Shown here: positions 16,564 to 25,604 of the stretch, one piece after another | Layout of the letters: the number at the start of each line of letters is the position of its first letter | How positions within the stretch are numbered: the first letter of the stretch is position 1 | Assembly (NCBI GenBank): GCA_029983695.1 | Contig: JASBZB010000020.1 | Coordinates: 17,819-81,818, forward strand | DNA: 64,000 bases | Direction: 5' to 3' | Origin: Lutispora sp003527145 | GTDB taxonomy: Bacteria; Bacillota; Clostridia; Lutisporales; Lutisporaceae | Translations under genes and position numbers: made by a program | The notes under the pieces: model-generated | Told to the model about the DNA's origin: nothing | Databases searched by the model: none | The model's input: only the letters and a program-made list of their open reading frames with translations

Positions 16564-17877
16564 AAAATAAATATTATTTCTTGCTATGGTGTCCTTCATA
16601 TCCTTTGCTTCTTTAAGATACTCATAAGCCTTCTCCGGTTGGCCGGTCTCATAATATATTTCGGAGGCGGATTCCAAAGCAAAGGCCAACAGCTTTGAAT
16701 TCTCAAATCTCCGCATATTTTCTATTCCTGCCAGAATGGATTCCAAGGCCTTGACAGGCTCGCCCAGTTCTGAATATATGAGGCCCTCATATACCTTTGA
16801 GCTCCACATCATCAAATAATCGAATCTATGTTTTAAATATGCGGGATAATCAACAAGCTTGATGTTTTCCAGAGCCTCCTGGTATTCTCCCATATAATAT
16901 AAGGACTTTGCCTTTTCTCTATAGTAAAAATGATCAACCTCATCCTTGGCATTTTTCATATCCTCCAGATATTTCAAGGCTTTTTTGTAGTCCCCTCTGC
17001 TGTTTTCAAAGGCTGCCTTAATGGCTGATATATAGTAGCTGATATTTTTGTTATCCGAAAATCTTGCAAACTGCTCCGCCTTTTCAATGTTTAATTGATA
17101 GCTTTCATTATCACCCTTGATAAAGTATAAGGCGGCGGTAAGCCTGTGTATTTCATCTGCCTTGTAATAAACACCTGTGGTTTTTGAAATATCTAATGCG
17201 CTTTTTAAGTATTCAAGGGATTTATCAAAATCCCCCTTTGCAGAGTGGAATACTGCCAGATCATTCGACAACTCTATTTCAAAATGGGTATCTCTATTGG
17301 GAGACTTATCATAGATGCCCTTTGCCTTTTCATATATCTCTATGCAATTCTCATAATCAAAGCTTCTCCATGATTTTAATGCAGTATCAATATAAGCTTT
17401 TGCTGCTTCCGTATAATTATTGCTTTCCAAATATATCTCATAGGCTTCTGTTAGAAATCTTTCCCCTTCATCCAGGCGGTCTACTCTCTGCATGCATTGT
17501 CCTTTGCGGTAGGCTATATCACCCAGCAGCTTGCTGTTCAAATTGCTCTTAGCCTCAAGAGCTTCGAGACGGCTTAAGGCCTCCCTGAATTTATCATCCT
17601 TTATAAGGCCATCGATATTTTTCAGCTCCGTTACTATTTCATCTGCATGGTCACTGCAATTCATACATATGCCGCTTATGCCGTCTTCTAAAAAATAGGC
17701 TGCGGACTTATTTAATTTTTTTGCAATAAACTGCAGATTTTTCATAGAAGGCATAGCCTGTCCGTTTTCTATCTGGCTGATCATGCTTTTTGTCATTTCA
17801 GGTTCAGCCAGCTGGGATTGCGTCATTTTTAGTTCTTTTCTCAAAGCTTTTATTTTACTTCCTAAGCTGGAGTCCAT
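16561..17877 (-). CDS. XRE-type regulator with TPR repeats
   Basis: 438 residues. An N-terminal helix-turn-helix of the XRE type covers about 6-60 (LRKELKMTQSQLAEPEMTKSMISQIENGQ). The rest is a series of tetratricopeptide repeats (for example LGDIAYRKGQCMQRVDRLDEG, YLKSALDISKTTG). The build is like Rap/PlcR/PrgX-type regulators whose TPR part often senses a peptide. A two-Cys cluster CMNCSDH at about 70-78 is unusual. It is divergent from the MFS gene at 18062, which it probably controls. No small peptide gene was found next to it. Confidence 0.82.
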   Translation of the reverse strand: MDSSLGSKIKALRKELKMTQSQLAEPEMTKSMISQIENGQAMPSMKNLQFIAKKLNKSAAYFLEDGISGICMNCSDHADEIVTELKNIDGLIKDDKFREALSRLEALEAKSNLNSKLLGDIAYRKGQCMQRVDRLDEGERFLTEAYEIYLESNNYTEAAKAYIDTALKSWRSFDYENCIEIYEKAKGIYDKSPNRDTHFEIELSNDLAVFHSAKGDFDKSLEYLKSALDISKTTGVYYKADEIHRLTAALYFIKGDNESYQLNIEKAEQFARFSDNKNISYYISAIKAAFENSRGDYKKALKYLEDMKNAKDEVDHFYYREKAKSLYYMGEYQEALENIKLVDYPAYLKHRFDYLMMWSSKVYEGLIYSELGEPVKALESILAGIENMRRFENSKLLAFALESASEIYYETGQPEKAYEYLKEAKDMKDTIARNNIYF

Positions 17878-17963
17878 AATATCACTCGCTTTAAATGTTA
17901 TAGTTTAATTATATTATATTATTTCCCTGGCTGCAATAAATAAAACCCTATAAAAAGCTAACA

Positions 17964-18041
17964 AAAGTTAAATAATATTAAACATGTTTATTGACTTTTG
18001 AATATGATTAACATATTATATATTTAAAGTTAAATATTATT
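17964..18041. promoter_or_regulatory. Promoter of the 18062 MFS gene with flanking direct repeats
   Basis: TTGACT at 17991-17996, a 17-bp spacer and TATTAT at 18014-18019. It is bracketed by near-identical repeats AAAGTTAAATAATATT (17964-17979) and AAAGTTAAATATTATT (18026-18041). One lies upstream of -35 and one over the leader, a layout fitting repression or looping by the divergent XRE-TPR protein. Confidence 0.6.
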
Positions 18042-18061
18042 GGATTTTGGAGGGCTTGATA

Positions 18062-19354
18062 ATGGAATCCTTGGATACTCAGACCAATATAGCCAAGCAG
18101 GTTATAGAGAAGAATGAAAAGAAGAACATCAATCTATTTCTATGGGGAAAATTTGTATCCTTGGTAGGCACCTATATGTACAGTTTTGCTATGTCGCTTT
18201 ACATACTGAAGCAAACCGGTTCGGGAACCACTTTTGCATTGAATCTTCTTTTGAGTGCGCTGCCTCGAGTCATTCTGGGGCCGATTGCGGGTGTTCTGGC
18301 GGACAGGATGGATAGAAGGAAAATGGTTGTCGGCATGGATATGCTGAGCGGCATTACCGTATTGACCCTTCTGCCGTTGTCCTCACTATACGGCTTGAGA
18401 ATCCCGTTCATTTATGCTAATACCTTATTATTATCCATAATCAATACATTCTTTGCCGTTACCATAAGCGCATCCTTGCCCAGCTTGGTGAGAAAAGAAA
18501 GCTTAATGAAAATAAACTCCTATAATCAGGCGGCAGAGTCTGTAAGCTCCATTGTTTCACCGATGCTGGGGGGAGTGCTTTATCATATTCTCCCCATCAA
18601 GCTTTTTATTGCGCTGAACGGCATTTCCTTCATACTATCTGCTATCTCAGAAATGTTTATTGATTTTAATTTTTCCAAGGAAGAGGCTGAAGAAAAAAAT
18701 ACAGGCAAGCTGAACATAAAAGGTGTTATCGATGATATGAAAACAGGCTTTTCATTTCTGAGAGAGCAGAAGCCATTATTTTCGCTTTTTAAGTTTGCCA
18801 TCCTCATCAATTTTTTTGTCACTCCCTGCATGAGTGTTACATTGCCATTTATAATAAATAATACTCTTTCCTTGAGCGAAATCTATTTCGGGATTATTGA
18901 AGGCTCCTTTTCGGTGGGTGCATTGATCTCTTCCCTTATAATAGCCAGACTGCCTGAACGGGAGAAAAAACTTCCTGCCCTGCTGATGGGCCTGGGGTTT
19001 GCCGGTGCCTTACAGCTGCTAATGGCTTTGCCTGTACTGAGCCCCGGGAAATTGTTTTCGGACAATGTTTATGCGGCTTATTATATGTTCATGATGTTTG
19101 GACTCAGCATATCCTTAATGATTGTCAATATACCCATTATGGTACTTATTCAAAGGCTTACACCGGACCATATGATGGGAAGGATGATGTCCTTGACCCA
19201 AACCATAGCCTCTGCAGTAATGCACTTAGGGCTGATAATAATGGGGATGATTGTTGATTTGATGCCGGTCTATGTATCTTTACTTGCTTCCGGATTTATA
19301 TTGTTTTTAACAGTATTAATGATGAAAAGAAGCACAGCTATGAGCGAACTGTAA
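18062..19354 (+). CDS. MFS drug/multisubstrate exporter
   Basis: 430 residues from ATG 18062, 7 bp after GGAGGG; an earlier in-frame TTG overlaps that site. About 12 helices, with the MFS loop ADRMDRRKM near residue 85 and a matching helix-8/9 region. Similar to MFS_3/enterobactin-exporter-like efflux proteins of Clostridia and Bacilli. Substrate unknown. It faces the divergent XRE-TPR regulator, suggesting inducible efflux. Confidence 0.85.
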   Translation: MESLDTQTNIAKQVIEKNEKKNINLFLWGKFVSLVGTYMYSFAMSLYILKQTGSGTTFALNLLLSALPRVILGPIAGVLADRMDRRKMVVGMDMLSGITVLTLLPLSSLYGLRIPFIYANTLLLSIINTFFAVTISASLPSLVRKESLMKINSYNQAAESVSSIVSPMLGGVLYHILPIKLFIALNGISFILSAISEMFIDFNFSKEEAEEKNTGKLNIKGVIDDMKTGFSFLREQKPLFSLFKFAILINFFVTPCMSVTLPFIINNTLSLSEIYFGIIEGSFSVGALISSLIIARLPEREKKLPALLMGLGFAGALQLLMALPVLSPGKLFSDNVYAAYYMFMMFGLSISLMIVNIPIMVLIQRLTPDHMMGRMMSLTQTIASAVMHLGLIIMGMIVDLMPVYVSLLASGFILFLTVLMMKRSTAMSEL

Positions 19355-19425
19355 CGTATACCAAATAATCGGATTGTGCTATAATTATAAAAATATCTGT
19401 TATAACTTTTTCGGAGGTGGAAAGC

Positions 19426-20409
19426 ATGCTCTACATAAGAAATGAAAGCACAAACCCCTACTTTAATCTGGCTATGGAGGAATACCTGTTCAATCTAAAT
19501 GACGGCCAAAGCTATGTGCTTTTATGGCAAAACGAACCTACCATAGTTGTAGGAAAGCATCAGAATACAGCGGAAGAAATTAATAGGGATTATGTTAAAG
19601 AAAAAGGTATCAATGTGGTGAGAAGGATCACTGGCGGAGGTGCTGTTTACCATGACTTGGGCAATCTGAATTTTACCTTCATAATCAAAGGCCTGGAAAA
19701 GAGCGAGTTTGATTTTAGAAAGTTCACAATGCCCATAATCAGGGCCCTGAAGAAGCTGGGGGTGGAGTCGGAGCTTTCGGGCAGGAACGATATCACCATA
19801 GACGGCAGGAAATTTTCCGGAAATGCGCAGGCTGTAAAGAATGGAAAGCTTTTGCACCATGGGACCTTGCTCTTTGATTCCCAAATGGAGGAGCTGGCAA
19901 AAGCACTAAAGGTATCTGAGGATAAATTCAGATCAAAGGGTGTAAAATCTGTAAGAGCCAGGGTCACAAACATAAAGGATTATTTGAAGGATGACATCTC
20001 TGTATCCGAGTTTAAGGAGCTTCTTTTGAAATATATGTTTGATGAGGATGCGGAATTAAGAGAAGGGGAGCTTTCAAAGGAAGCTATGAATGAAATAAAC
20101 TCGCTTACGGAGAGAAAATATATGAGCTGGGATTGGAATTACGGGGAGTCGCCTGAGTTCAACATCAAGCAGGGAAATAGATTTGAAGGCGGAAAAATAG
20201 AAGTTCTGGCGAATATAAAGGACGGCATTATCCGGGGCATAAAGTTTTATGGAGATTTCTTCGGGAGCGGAAGCCTGGAGGAAGTTGAGTCCGCACTTAT
20301 AGGCAAGCGCCATGAGAATGAGGAAATAAGATCAGCCCTTGCAAAACTTAATATAGAGGAGTATTTTAAAAATATAACCATAGATGATATCGTCAACTGT
20401 ATTTTGTAA
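19426..20409 (+). CDS. lplA: Lipoate-protein ligase
   Basis: 327 residues from ATG 19426 after GGAGGTGG. The lipoate/biotin ligase core is clear: NLAMEEYL at the start, then RRITGGGAVYHDLGN binding the lipoyl-AMP, GRNDITIDGRKFSGNAQ with the catalytic lysine region, and a C-terminal accessory domain. It activates free lipoate with ATP and joins it to lipoyl domains such as GcvH or 2-oxoacid dehydrogenase E2. No target gene is adjacent. Confidence 0.95.
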   Translation: MLYIRNESTNPYFNLAMEEYLFNLNDGQSYVLLWQNEPTIVVGKHQNTAEEINRDYVKEKGINVVRRITGGGAVYHDLGNLNFTFIIKGLEKSEFDFRKFTMPIIRALKKLGVESELSGRNDITIDGRKFSGNAQAVKNGKLLHHGTLLFDSQMEELAKALKVSEDKFRSKGVKSVRARVTNIKDYLKDDISVSEFKELLLKYMFDEDAELREGELSKEAMNEINSLTERKYMSWDWNYGESPEFNIKQGNRFEGGKIEVLANIKDGIIRGIKFYGDFFGSGSLEEVESALIGKRHENEEIRSALAKLNIEEYFKNITIDDIVNCIL

Positions 20410-20508
20410 TATTTGAAAACCTGTTCAGCATTTCATTGAAATCTTTGGCAGATAGCGATATCCTATGTATAGAAGAAATACTACAAAAAGATTGGGGGCA
20501 TTAAGTGC

Positions 20509-21378
20509 ATGACAAGGATAATAGTTGATAGTACTTGTGATCTGCCTGATGAGATGATGGAGAGATATAATATCGGACTCTTACCCCTTAAGATCGATAT
20601 CAATGGGAATGAATTTCTGGACAAGGTTACTATAAAGATTGATGAAGTCTATGATGCCATGAGGAAGGGCATATGTCCCAAAACCTCTCAGCCGAGTCCT
20701 GCATATGCTTATAAGCTATTTCAAGAATGTATTTCCAAAGGCGAGGATTTCATTTTTTTATCATTTTCTTCAAAATTGTCAGGTACATATCAAACCATGT
20801 ATAGGATTGTAGAGGACCTAAAAATGCGAAGTGCAGGTGTAAATATGGAAGTGATCGATACCAGATCCGGATCAACGGCAACAGGCTTGATTGCGATGCA
20901 GGCAGCCAAGCTTTTAGACGCAGGCATAAGCTTTGAGAGCGTAGTGGATTCTATCAAGAAGATGATTGCACATATAGAGCATATATTTACTATAACGGAT
21001 TTGAATTGGCTGGTAAAAGGGGGAAGGATAAACAAAAGCGAAGGACTGATCGGCAATATATTGAACATCAAACCCATACTTGATGTCAACGATGGGATTA
21101 TGGAAGTGATACAGAAGGTAAGAGGCAAGAAAAAGGCGCTGAATACGGTTCTGGATATCGTGGAAGAGAGAATCAGCAGCTTTCCAAATCAGGTTCTGGG
21201 CATCAGCCATGCGGACGATATTGATATGGCCCGGGAATTGCAGGCCATGATACAAGCCAGAATGGGAGATGTAAAAGTCATGATCAACAAAATAGGCAGC
21301 GTATTGGGATCGCATCTGGGAATAGGCGGTGTAGGAGTATTTTTCTTTAATGATAAAATTGAGTCATATATGGATTGA
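20509..21378 (+). CDS. DegV-family fatty-acid-binding protein
   Basis: 289 residues, typical DegV length. Characteristic motifs: IIVDSTCDLP at the N-terminus, TSQPSPAYAYKLF near residue 65, FLSFSSKLSGTYQT near 85, and a C-terminal GSVLGSHLGIGGVGVFF. Family members bind fatty acids and, as FakB-type proteins, present them to the FakA kinase in the cytoplasm. FakA is not nearby. ATG 20509 follows TTGGGGGC. Confidence 0.92.
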   Translation: MTRIIVDSTCDLPDEMMERYNIGLLPLKIDINGNEFLDKVTIKIDEVYDAMRKGICPKTSQPSPAYAYKLFQECISKGEDFIFLSFSSKLSGTYQTMYRIVEDLKMRSAGVNMEVIDTRSGSTATGLIAMQAAKLLDAGISFESVVDSIKKMIAHIEHIFTITDLNWLVKGGRINKSEGLIGNILNIKPILDVNDGIMEVIQKVRGKKKALNTVLDIVEERISSFPNQVLGISHADDIDMARELQAMIQARMGDVKVMINKIGSVLGSHLGIGGVGVFFFNDKIESYMD

Positions 21379-21460
21379 TGCACTAACTATAAAGATGTAT
21401 ATTAATTAAAGGAATTCAGCATCTTAAATAATATTAAACTATATTATTTGAGGTGCTGTT

Positions 21461-22477
21461 ATGTTTATTCCAAATAGAGTAATTTTTGAAAACGACTCAT
21501 TCAGATATGCAAAAGCAATTGAGCTTTTTGATTATTTCCGCAGCAAGGGTATTGAGGTCGTAAAACTTAATTCAGACCGAGTACAAGGCATACCCGGAAA
21601 AGATCCCGGGGAAAAATATGCAGAAGGGAAAAGAACTCTGGTTATAGGCGTGAGGAAGACCCTAAAGTTCCAGACCTGCAAGCCTTCTGCCCACTATCAG
21701 CTCCCATTGGTAACGGGCTGTATGGGACAATGTGAATATTGCTATCTGAATACTCAGCTCGGCGATAAGCCCTATGTGAGAACCTATGTGAATGTAAATG
21801 AAATTCTGGGGCAAGCAGAAAAGTATATAAAGGAGAGAAAAGAGGAAATAACAATATTCGAAGGCGCTGCAACCTCCGATCCGCTGCCGGTGGAGCCCTA
21901 CACAAAGGGGCTGTCCCAGTCCATTGATTTTTTTGCTCATCAGGACAATGGACGCTTTCGCTTTGTAACAAAATATATAAATGTGGAGGATTTCCTTGAT
22001 GTTGAACATGGCGGACATACTTCTGTACGCTTTAGTCTTAATACGGATCATGTTATAAGAACCTACGAGCATCATACTCCCTCGGCGCAAAAAAGGATAG
22101 AAGCAGCAAGAAAAGTCATTGGGAAAGGGTATCAGACCGGTTTCATCATTGCTCCTGTTTTTCTGGATGGCGACTGGGAAAAAGAATACGGTGCCTTACT
22201 TTTGATGCTCAGAGAAAATATCCCAGATACGTATTTTCAAGACATAAGTTTTGAAATAATATCCCACAGATTCACAGCAAAAGCCAAAAATAGGATTCTT
22301 CAGGTTTTTCCTGAGACGGCTTTGCCTATGAGTGAAGATGAAAGAAGCTTCAAATATGGCCAGTTTGGTTATGGCAAATATATATATGACAAAGAGCGGA
22401 TAAGTGCTATGAAGGATTTCTTTCAAAGCACCATAGAAAAATACTTTCCCGGAAGCAACATATTATACATCATTTAG
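21461..22477 (+). CDS. splB: Spore photoproduct lyase family radical SAM protein
   Basis: 338 residues. The radical SAM Cys set is CX3CX2C at Cys87, Cys91 and Cys94 (VTGCMGQCEYCYLNT), with the following tyrosines conserved. The C-terminal EIISHRFTAKAK and KYGQFGYGKY motifs match spore photoproduct lyase. In spores the enzyme reverses the UV lesion spore photoproduct using SAM. Oddity: where the Bacillus enzyme has its hydrogen-donor cysteine (EAACTSD, Cys141 by my recollection), this protein reads EGAATSD with Ala137. It may therefore be an SPL-like paralogue. Start ATG follows TTTGAGGTG. Confidence 0.85.
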   Translation: MFIPNRVIFENDSFRYAKAIELFDYFRSKGIEVVKLNSDRVQGIPGKDPGEKYAEGKRTLVIGVRKTLKFQTCKPSAHYQLPLVTGCMGQCEYCYLNTQLGDKPYVRTYVNVNEILGQAEKYIKERKEEITIFEGAATSDPLPVEPYTKGLSQSIDFFAHQDNGRFRFVTKYINVEDFLDVEHGGHTSVRFSLNTDHVIRTYEHHTPSAQKRIEAARKVIGKGYQTGFIIAPVFLDGDWEKEYGALLLMLRENIPDTYFQDISFEIISHRFTAKAKNRILQVFPETALPMSEDERSFKYGQFGYGKYIYDKERISAMKDFFQSTIEKYFPGSNILYII

Positions 22478-22570
22478 CCCTTGCAAGCCTTGAGGTTTGC
22501 AGTATCGGGAGGGCAACCAATAAGCAAAACAGATGAATCTAAAATAAATTAAATAGATTTGTAGCAGGGA

Positions 22571-22630
22571 AAAGCCCCGTTTAATAGATTGTAGTAGAGA
22601 AATTCAATCTATTGAATCGGGGGTTTTTTT
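22571..22630 (+). promoter_or_regulatory. Terminator-like hairpin covering the manA ribosome site
   Basis: Two arms, CCCCG-TT-TAATAGATTG (22575-22591) and CAATCTATTG-AA-T-CGGGG (22605-22622), form about 17 pairs with a 13-base loop and are followed by seven T. The only Shine-Dalgarno sequence of manA, GGGGG at 22619-22623, is inside the 3' arm, and ATG 22631 directly follows the T-run. The hairpin could stop transcription or block translation. A smaller hairpin (GCAAGCC/GGTTTGC, 22485-22502) lies upstream. Confidence 0.7.
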
Positions 22631-23512
22631 ATGACGCCTTATAAGACGGAGCCGGTATTGATCGAAAAAATATGGGGTGGAAATAGATTAATAAAGTATA
22701 ATAAAGATTTCTCCGGTAAAATTGGAGAGAGTATAGAATATAATGGAGAGAAAGATGGCATTCCACTGATCATAAAGCTTATAGATGCAAGTGATGATTT
22801 GTCCATACAGGTTCACCCGGACAAAAGAGCAGCTACGGCTCTTGGCGACGGCTTTACGGGCAAGGATGAGCTGTGGGTTATACTGGATTGTGAGGAGGAT
22901 TCCGAGATATTTTATGGTTTTAACGGATATTATGAAAAAAATGCAATAAAAGATGCTGCAATCAATGGTTCCATAGTCGATATGCTGAATAGGATAAAAG
23001 TAAAAAAAGGTGATTGCATCTTTATCCCATCGGGAACCGTACACGCTTTAGGCAAAGGAGTTTTGGCATATGAGCTTCAGGAAGCTTCCGATCTGACCTA
23101 TAGATTATATGACTGGGATAGGACGGAAAATGGGGAAAAAAGAGAGCTTCATATTGAAAAAGCTTTGTATTCCATAAAAAAATGCATAACAGACGGAAGA
23201 ATCTTAAATGTTTATGCTGATTCCTACATGGATTGCAGACTGGTTTGCCTCGGTGAATATGAGTATTTCGGAGCCATTTTTGCGGCTTTGAAGAATGAAG
23301 AATCAATTATGCAAAGATGCGATGAAACTAAAATAATCAGTGTAATCTTTGGAGAAGGATTTTTGTGCTATAAAAACATAAAAACGGTGATTGAAAAAGG
23401 CGACACAGTAGTTGTGCCGGAAGATCCCAGCGGATTTGTTTCCATAATAAGCAGCGGCGGCTTGAGATATATCGAAAGCAGGCATATTAGAAGACTTCGT
23501 CCGGAAGCTTAG
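22631..23512 (+). CDS. manA: Mannose-6-phosphate isomerase, class I
   Basis: 293 residues, the short Firmicute form. Cupin metal-site motifs are present: LSIQVHPDK near residue 60, GKDELWVIL near 77, and FIPSGTVHALGKG near 135, with ELQEASDLTYRLYDWDR after it. Interconverts mannose 6-phosphate and fructose 6-phosphate in the cytoplasm. The start codon sits directly after the T-run of the leader hairpin at 22571-22630, so expression is probably conditional. Confidence 0.93.
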   Translation: MTPYKTEPVLIEKIWGGNRLIKYNKDFSGKIGESIEYNGEKDGIPLIIKLIDASDDLSIQVHPDKRAATALGDGFTGKDELWVILDCEEDSEIFYGFNGYYEKNAIKDAAINGSIVDMLNRIKVKKGDCIFIPSGTVHALGKGVLAYELQEASDLTYRLYDWDRTENGEKRELHIEKALYSIKKCITDGRILNVYADSYMDCRLVCLGEYEYFGAIFAALKNEESIMQRCDETKIISVIFGEGFLCYKNIKTVIEKGDTVVVPEDPSGFVSIISSGGLRYIESRHIRRLRPEA

Positions 23513-23620
23513 CATAGCTTACTTAAATTTGACATGTAATATTATACTATGGTAGCATTAAAAATAATATCACCATAATTGATTTTAGGAGTAAGATGGT
23601 ATCGGAAAGAGGTGTTGCGT

Positions 23621-23812
23621 ATGTCTGGAGACATCAGATATGATGCTGAGGTAGTAAAAAATGAAAGATTTATAGATTGTAATAAATTGAATTGCAAGCG
23701 ATTGGTTTATAATAAAAGGCTGTCAGGTAAATTCAGATTATACCTAAGCGACAAAGGAGCTTATAAAAAAGCTTTTGAGTTGATTGCAAAAAAAAGGTTT
23801 ACCCACCATTGA
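23621..23812 (+). CDS. Small basic protein, unknown
   Basis: 63 residues from ATG 23621 behind AAAGAGGTG; an in-frame ATG at 23579 has no ribosome site. Rich in Lys, Arg and Tyr, with a paired Cys motif (DCNKLNCKRL) near residue 18. No membrane helix. I recognise no family. It has its own terminator and stands alone between manA and the amidase gene. Confidence 0.55.
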   Translation: MSGDIRYDAEVVKNERFIDCNKLNCKRLVYNKRLSGKFRLYLSDKGAYKKAFELIAKKRFTHH

Positions 23813-23814
23813 TA

Positions 23815-23842
23815 AAAATAGGCTGTGAAGCCTATTTTTTTT
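23815..23842 (+). terminator. Rho-independent terminator
   Basis: AAAATAGGCT, loop GTGA, AGCCTATTTT, ten pairs, followed by a long T-run. Confidence 0.9.
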
Positions 23843-23901
23843 ATTTTTTTGAGTAGACTATATTTATCTGATTTAACTTTACATTGAAGGGATTGATAAA
23901 A

Positions 23902-25050
23902 ATGAATACAAGACTTGAAAAGTGGAAAATAACTATATTTTTTATATTAATATTCTCATCGGTTGCTTTGAAGGCTGCCTGGTGCGATACTGCTGAATTG
24001 GACGAAAAGCAGATCGCAAGCATCATTCAGAGCTTATACGATGAGAGATGCAAAGCGATGATCAGCGGTGATTGGAAGGATTTAAGAGAATATTACGATA
24101 CATCGAAGAAATATGCGCTGTGGTCCTTCGAGCACGAAGCTAAAAGGATAAAGTATATCCAGGATTGGTCTGAGGCAAAGGGAATCAAGTTTACGGATAT
24201 TAAATCAACTATATATTTAGGAAAAATAACAAAAAAAGACGGCATGTATTCTGTTTTTCTCACAGAGACTTATAAATTTGAGTATATATACGAGGACGAC
24301 ATAAACCAGACGGTAAATAGCTTTGGTACAGGTATAAAGCATACTGTGGGATTAGTCAATAAAGATGACAAATGGCTGGTGAGCAAGGATTGGTATACGG
24401 ATTTTCTCCAGGAAGCCTTGCATTCCTATAGCGGGATGTACGTAGGGGCAAGCTGTGAGTTAACTTCTCCGGCTTCAAAGGTAAAATCCCAAAGCCCCAA
24501 ATATGACAGAGAAAAAGCTATTCAGTATGCCGATAAATATTGCGGCATTGTGTGGGGAAGCGGCAATAATCTTAAATATAATCTTAAATATCAGGATTAT
24601 AACGGCATTGGAGGGGATTGTACCAATTATGTATCACAATGCATAGGAGATAAGGAAGAAGGAGGAGGCATACCCTTTGACGGGACTTGGTTTGCTACCT
24701 ATCCCAAATATGGAAAAGCGCAGGGCAGCGCGGCCTTCGTAAACGCCAACGCTTTCTGGAATTATATCCTGTACAGCGGGAAAGGCAGATTGATAAAGAA
24801 GGGCACCTATAAGGAATTGACCAAGCCTATTGAAGATCATTCCATAGGAATTGTGGAAAAAATCGAGGTTGGAGATTTGCTGTGCTACGAAAAAAATGGC
24901 AAGATAGATCATTTTTCAATAATAACCGCCAAGGATTCAAAAGGATATCCCATGATAAATTCCCACACCAGCGATCGATATCATGTCCCCTTTGACTTCG
25001 GCTGGAGTGAAAAGTTCACTAAATTTCATCTGATCCATATCGCTTACTAG
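23902..25050 (+). CDS. Secreted amidase-domain protein (Amidase_6 type)
   Basis: 382 residues from ATG 23902. A signal peptide covers about 1-30. Residues about 40-185 form an uncharacterised SnoaL/NTF2-like region. The C-terminal 180 residues are a putative amidase domain: YDREKAIQYADKYC, then DCTNYVSQCI with the likely catalytic Cys, FWNYIL, and a late DHFSIITAKDSKGYPMINSH with the His. Such domains are thought to act on cell-wall peptide or amide bonds. ATG is preceded by GAAGGGAT at a rather long distance. Confidence 0.85.
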   Translation: MNTRLEKWKITIFFILIFSSVALKAAWCDTAELDEKQIASIIQSLYDERCKAMISGDWKDLREYYDTSKKYALWSFEHEAKRIKYIQDWSEAKGIKFTDIKSTIYLGKITKKDGMYSVFLTETYKFEYIYEDDINQTVNSFGTGIKHTVGLVNKDDKWLVSKDWYTDFLQEALHSYSGMYVGASCELTSPASKVKSQSPKYDREKAIQYADKYCGIVWGSGNNLKYNLKYQDYNGIGGDCTNYVSQCIGDKEEGGGIPFDGTWFATYPKYGKAQGSAAFVNANAFWNYILYSGKGRLIKKGTYKELTKPIEDHSIGIVEKIEVGDLLCYEKNGKIDHFSIITAKDSKGYPMINSHTSDRYHVPFDFGWSEKFTKFHLIHIAY

Positions 25051-25124
25051 TTATTTTAAACTGTTAATATTTTTATGAATTGCTGCAAACAATAAGTATG
25101 GATATTGATGGGGAGGTAATATGA

Positions 25125-25604
25125 TTGTCAAGCAATAAAGATGATAAATTAAATCTGGAGCAGCAAAAGTATAAAGATTTTGCACAGCAAAGAGAACCTA
25201 AGAGGCCTCTTTTGCTGAACTGTCTGAAAGCATTTATTGTGGGAGGCAGTATATGTGCTTTTGGGCAGATTTTGCAATTCATGTATATCAAGTACTTTCA
25301 TTTTACTGAAAAGAATGCAGGAGATCCTACTGCTGCGACCTTGATAATAATATCCATACTCCTTACAGGCTTTGGGGTCTATGATGATGTGGCCCAGTGG
25401 GCAGGAGCAGGATCCGCAGTGCCTATCACAGGCTTTGCCAACACCATATCCTCTGCAGCCATAGAGCATAGGAGTGAAGGCTATGTGCTGGGCGTAGGCG
25501 GCAATATGTTCAAGATAGCGGGCCCTGTCATTGTCTACGGAGTGTTTTCTGCTTTCGTGGTCTCCATCATAAAAATGCTACTTAAATATCTGGGAGGCAT
25601 GTAA
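25125..25604 (+). CDS. spoVAC: Stage V sporulation protein AC
   Basis: 159 residues from a TTG start behind GGGGAGG. Membrane protein with the SpoVA signature FIVGGSICAFGQILQ and VPITGFANTISSAAIEHRSEG. SpoVAC is a mechanosensitive-like channel component in the inner spore membrane, moving dipicolinic acid during spore formation and germination. First gene of a three-gene operon; its stop abuts the spoVAD start. Confidence 0.96.
   Translation: MSSNKDDKLNLEQQKYKDFAQQREPKRPLLLNCLKAFIVGGSICAFGQILQFMYIKYFHFTEKNAGDPTAATLIIISILLTGFGVYDDVAQWAGAGSAVPITGFANTISSAAIEHRSEGYVLGVGGNMFKIAGPVIVYGVFSAFVVSIIKMLLKYLGGM

Noticed and set aside
22478..22570. T-box or sugar riboswitch ahead of manA
   Set aside because: No T-box sequence and no known aptamer pattern. 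Only the hairpin over the ribosome site is supported.
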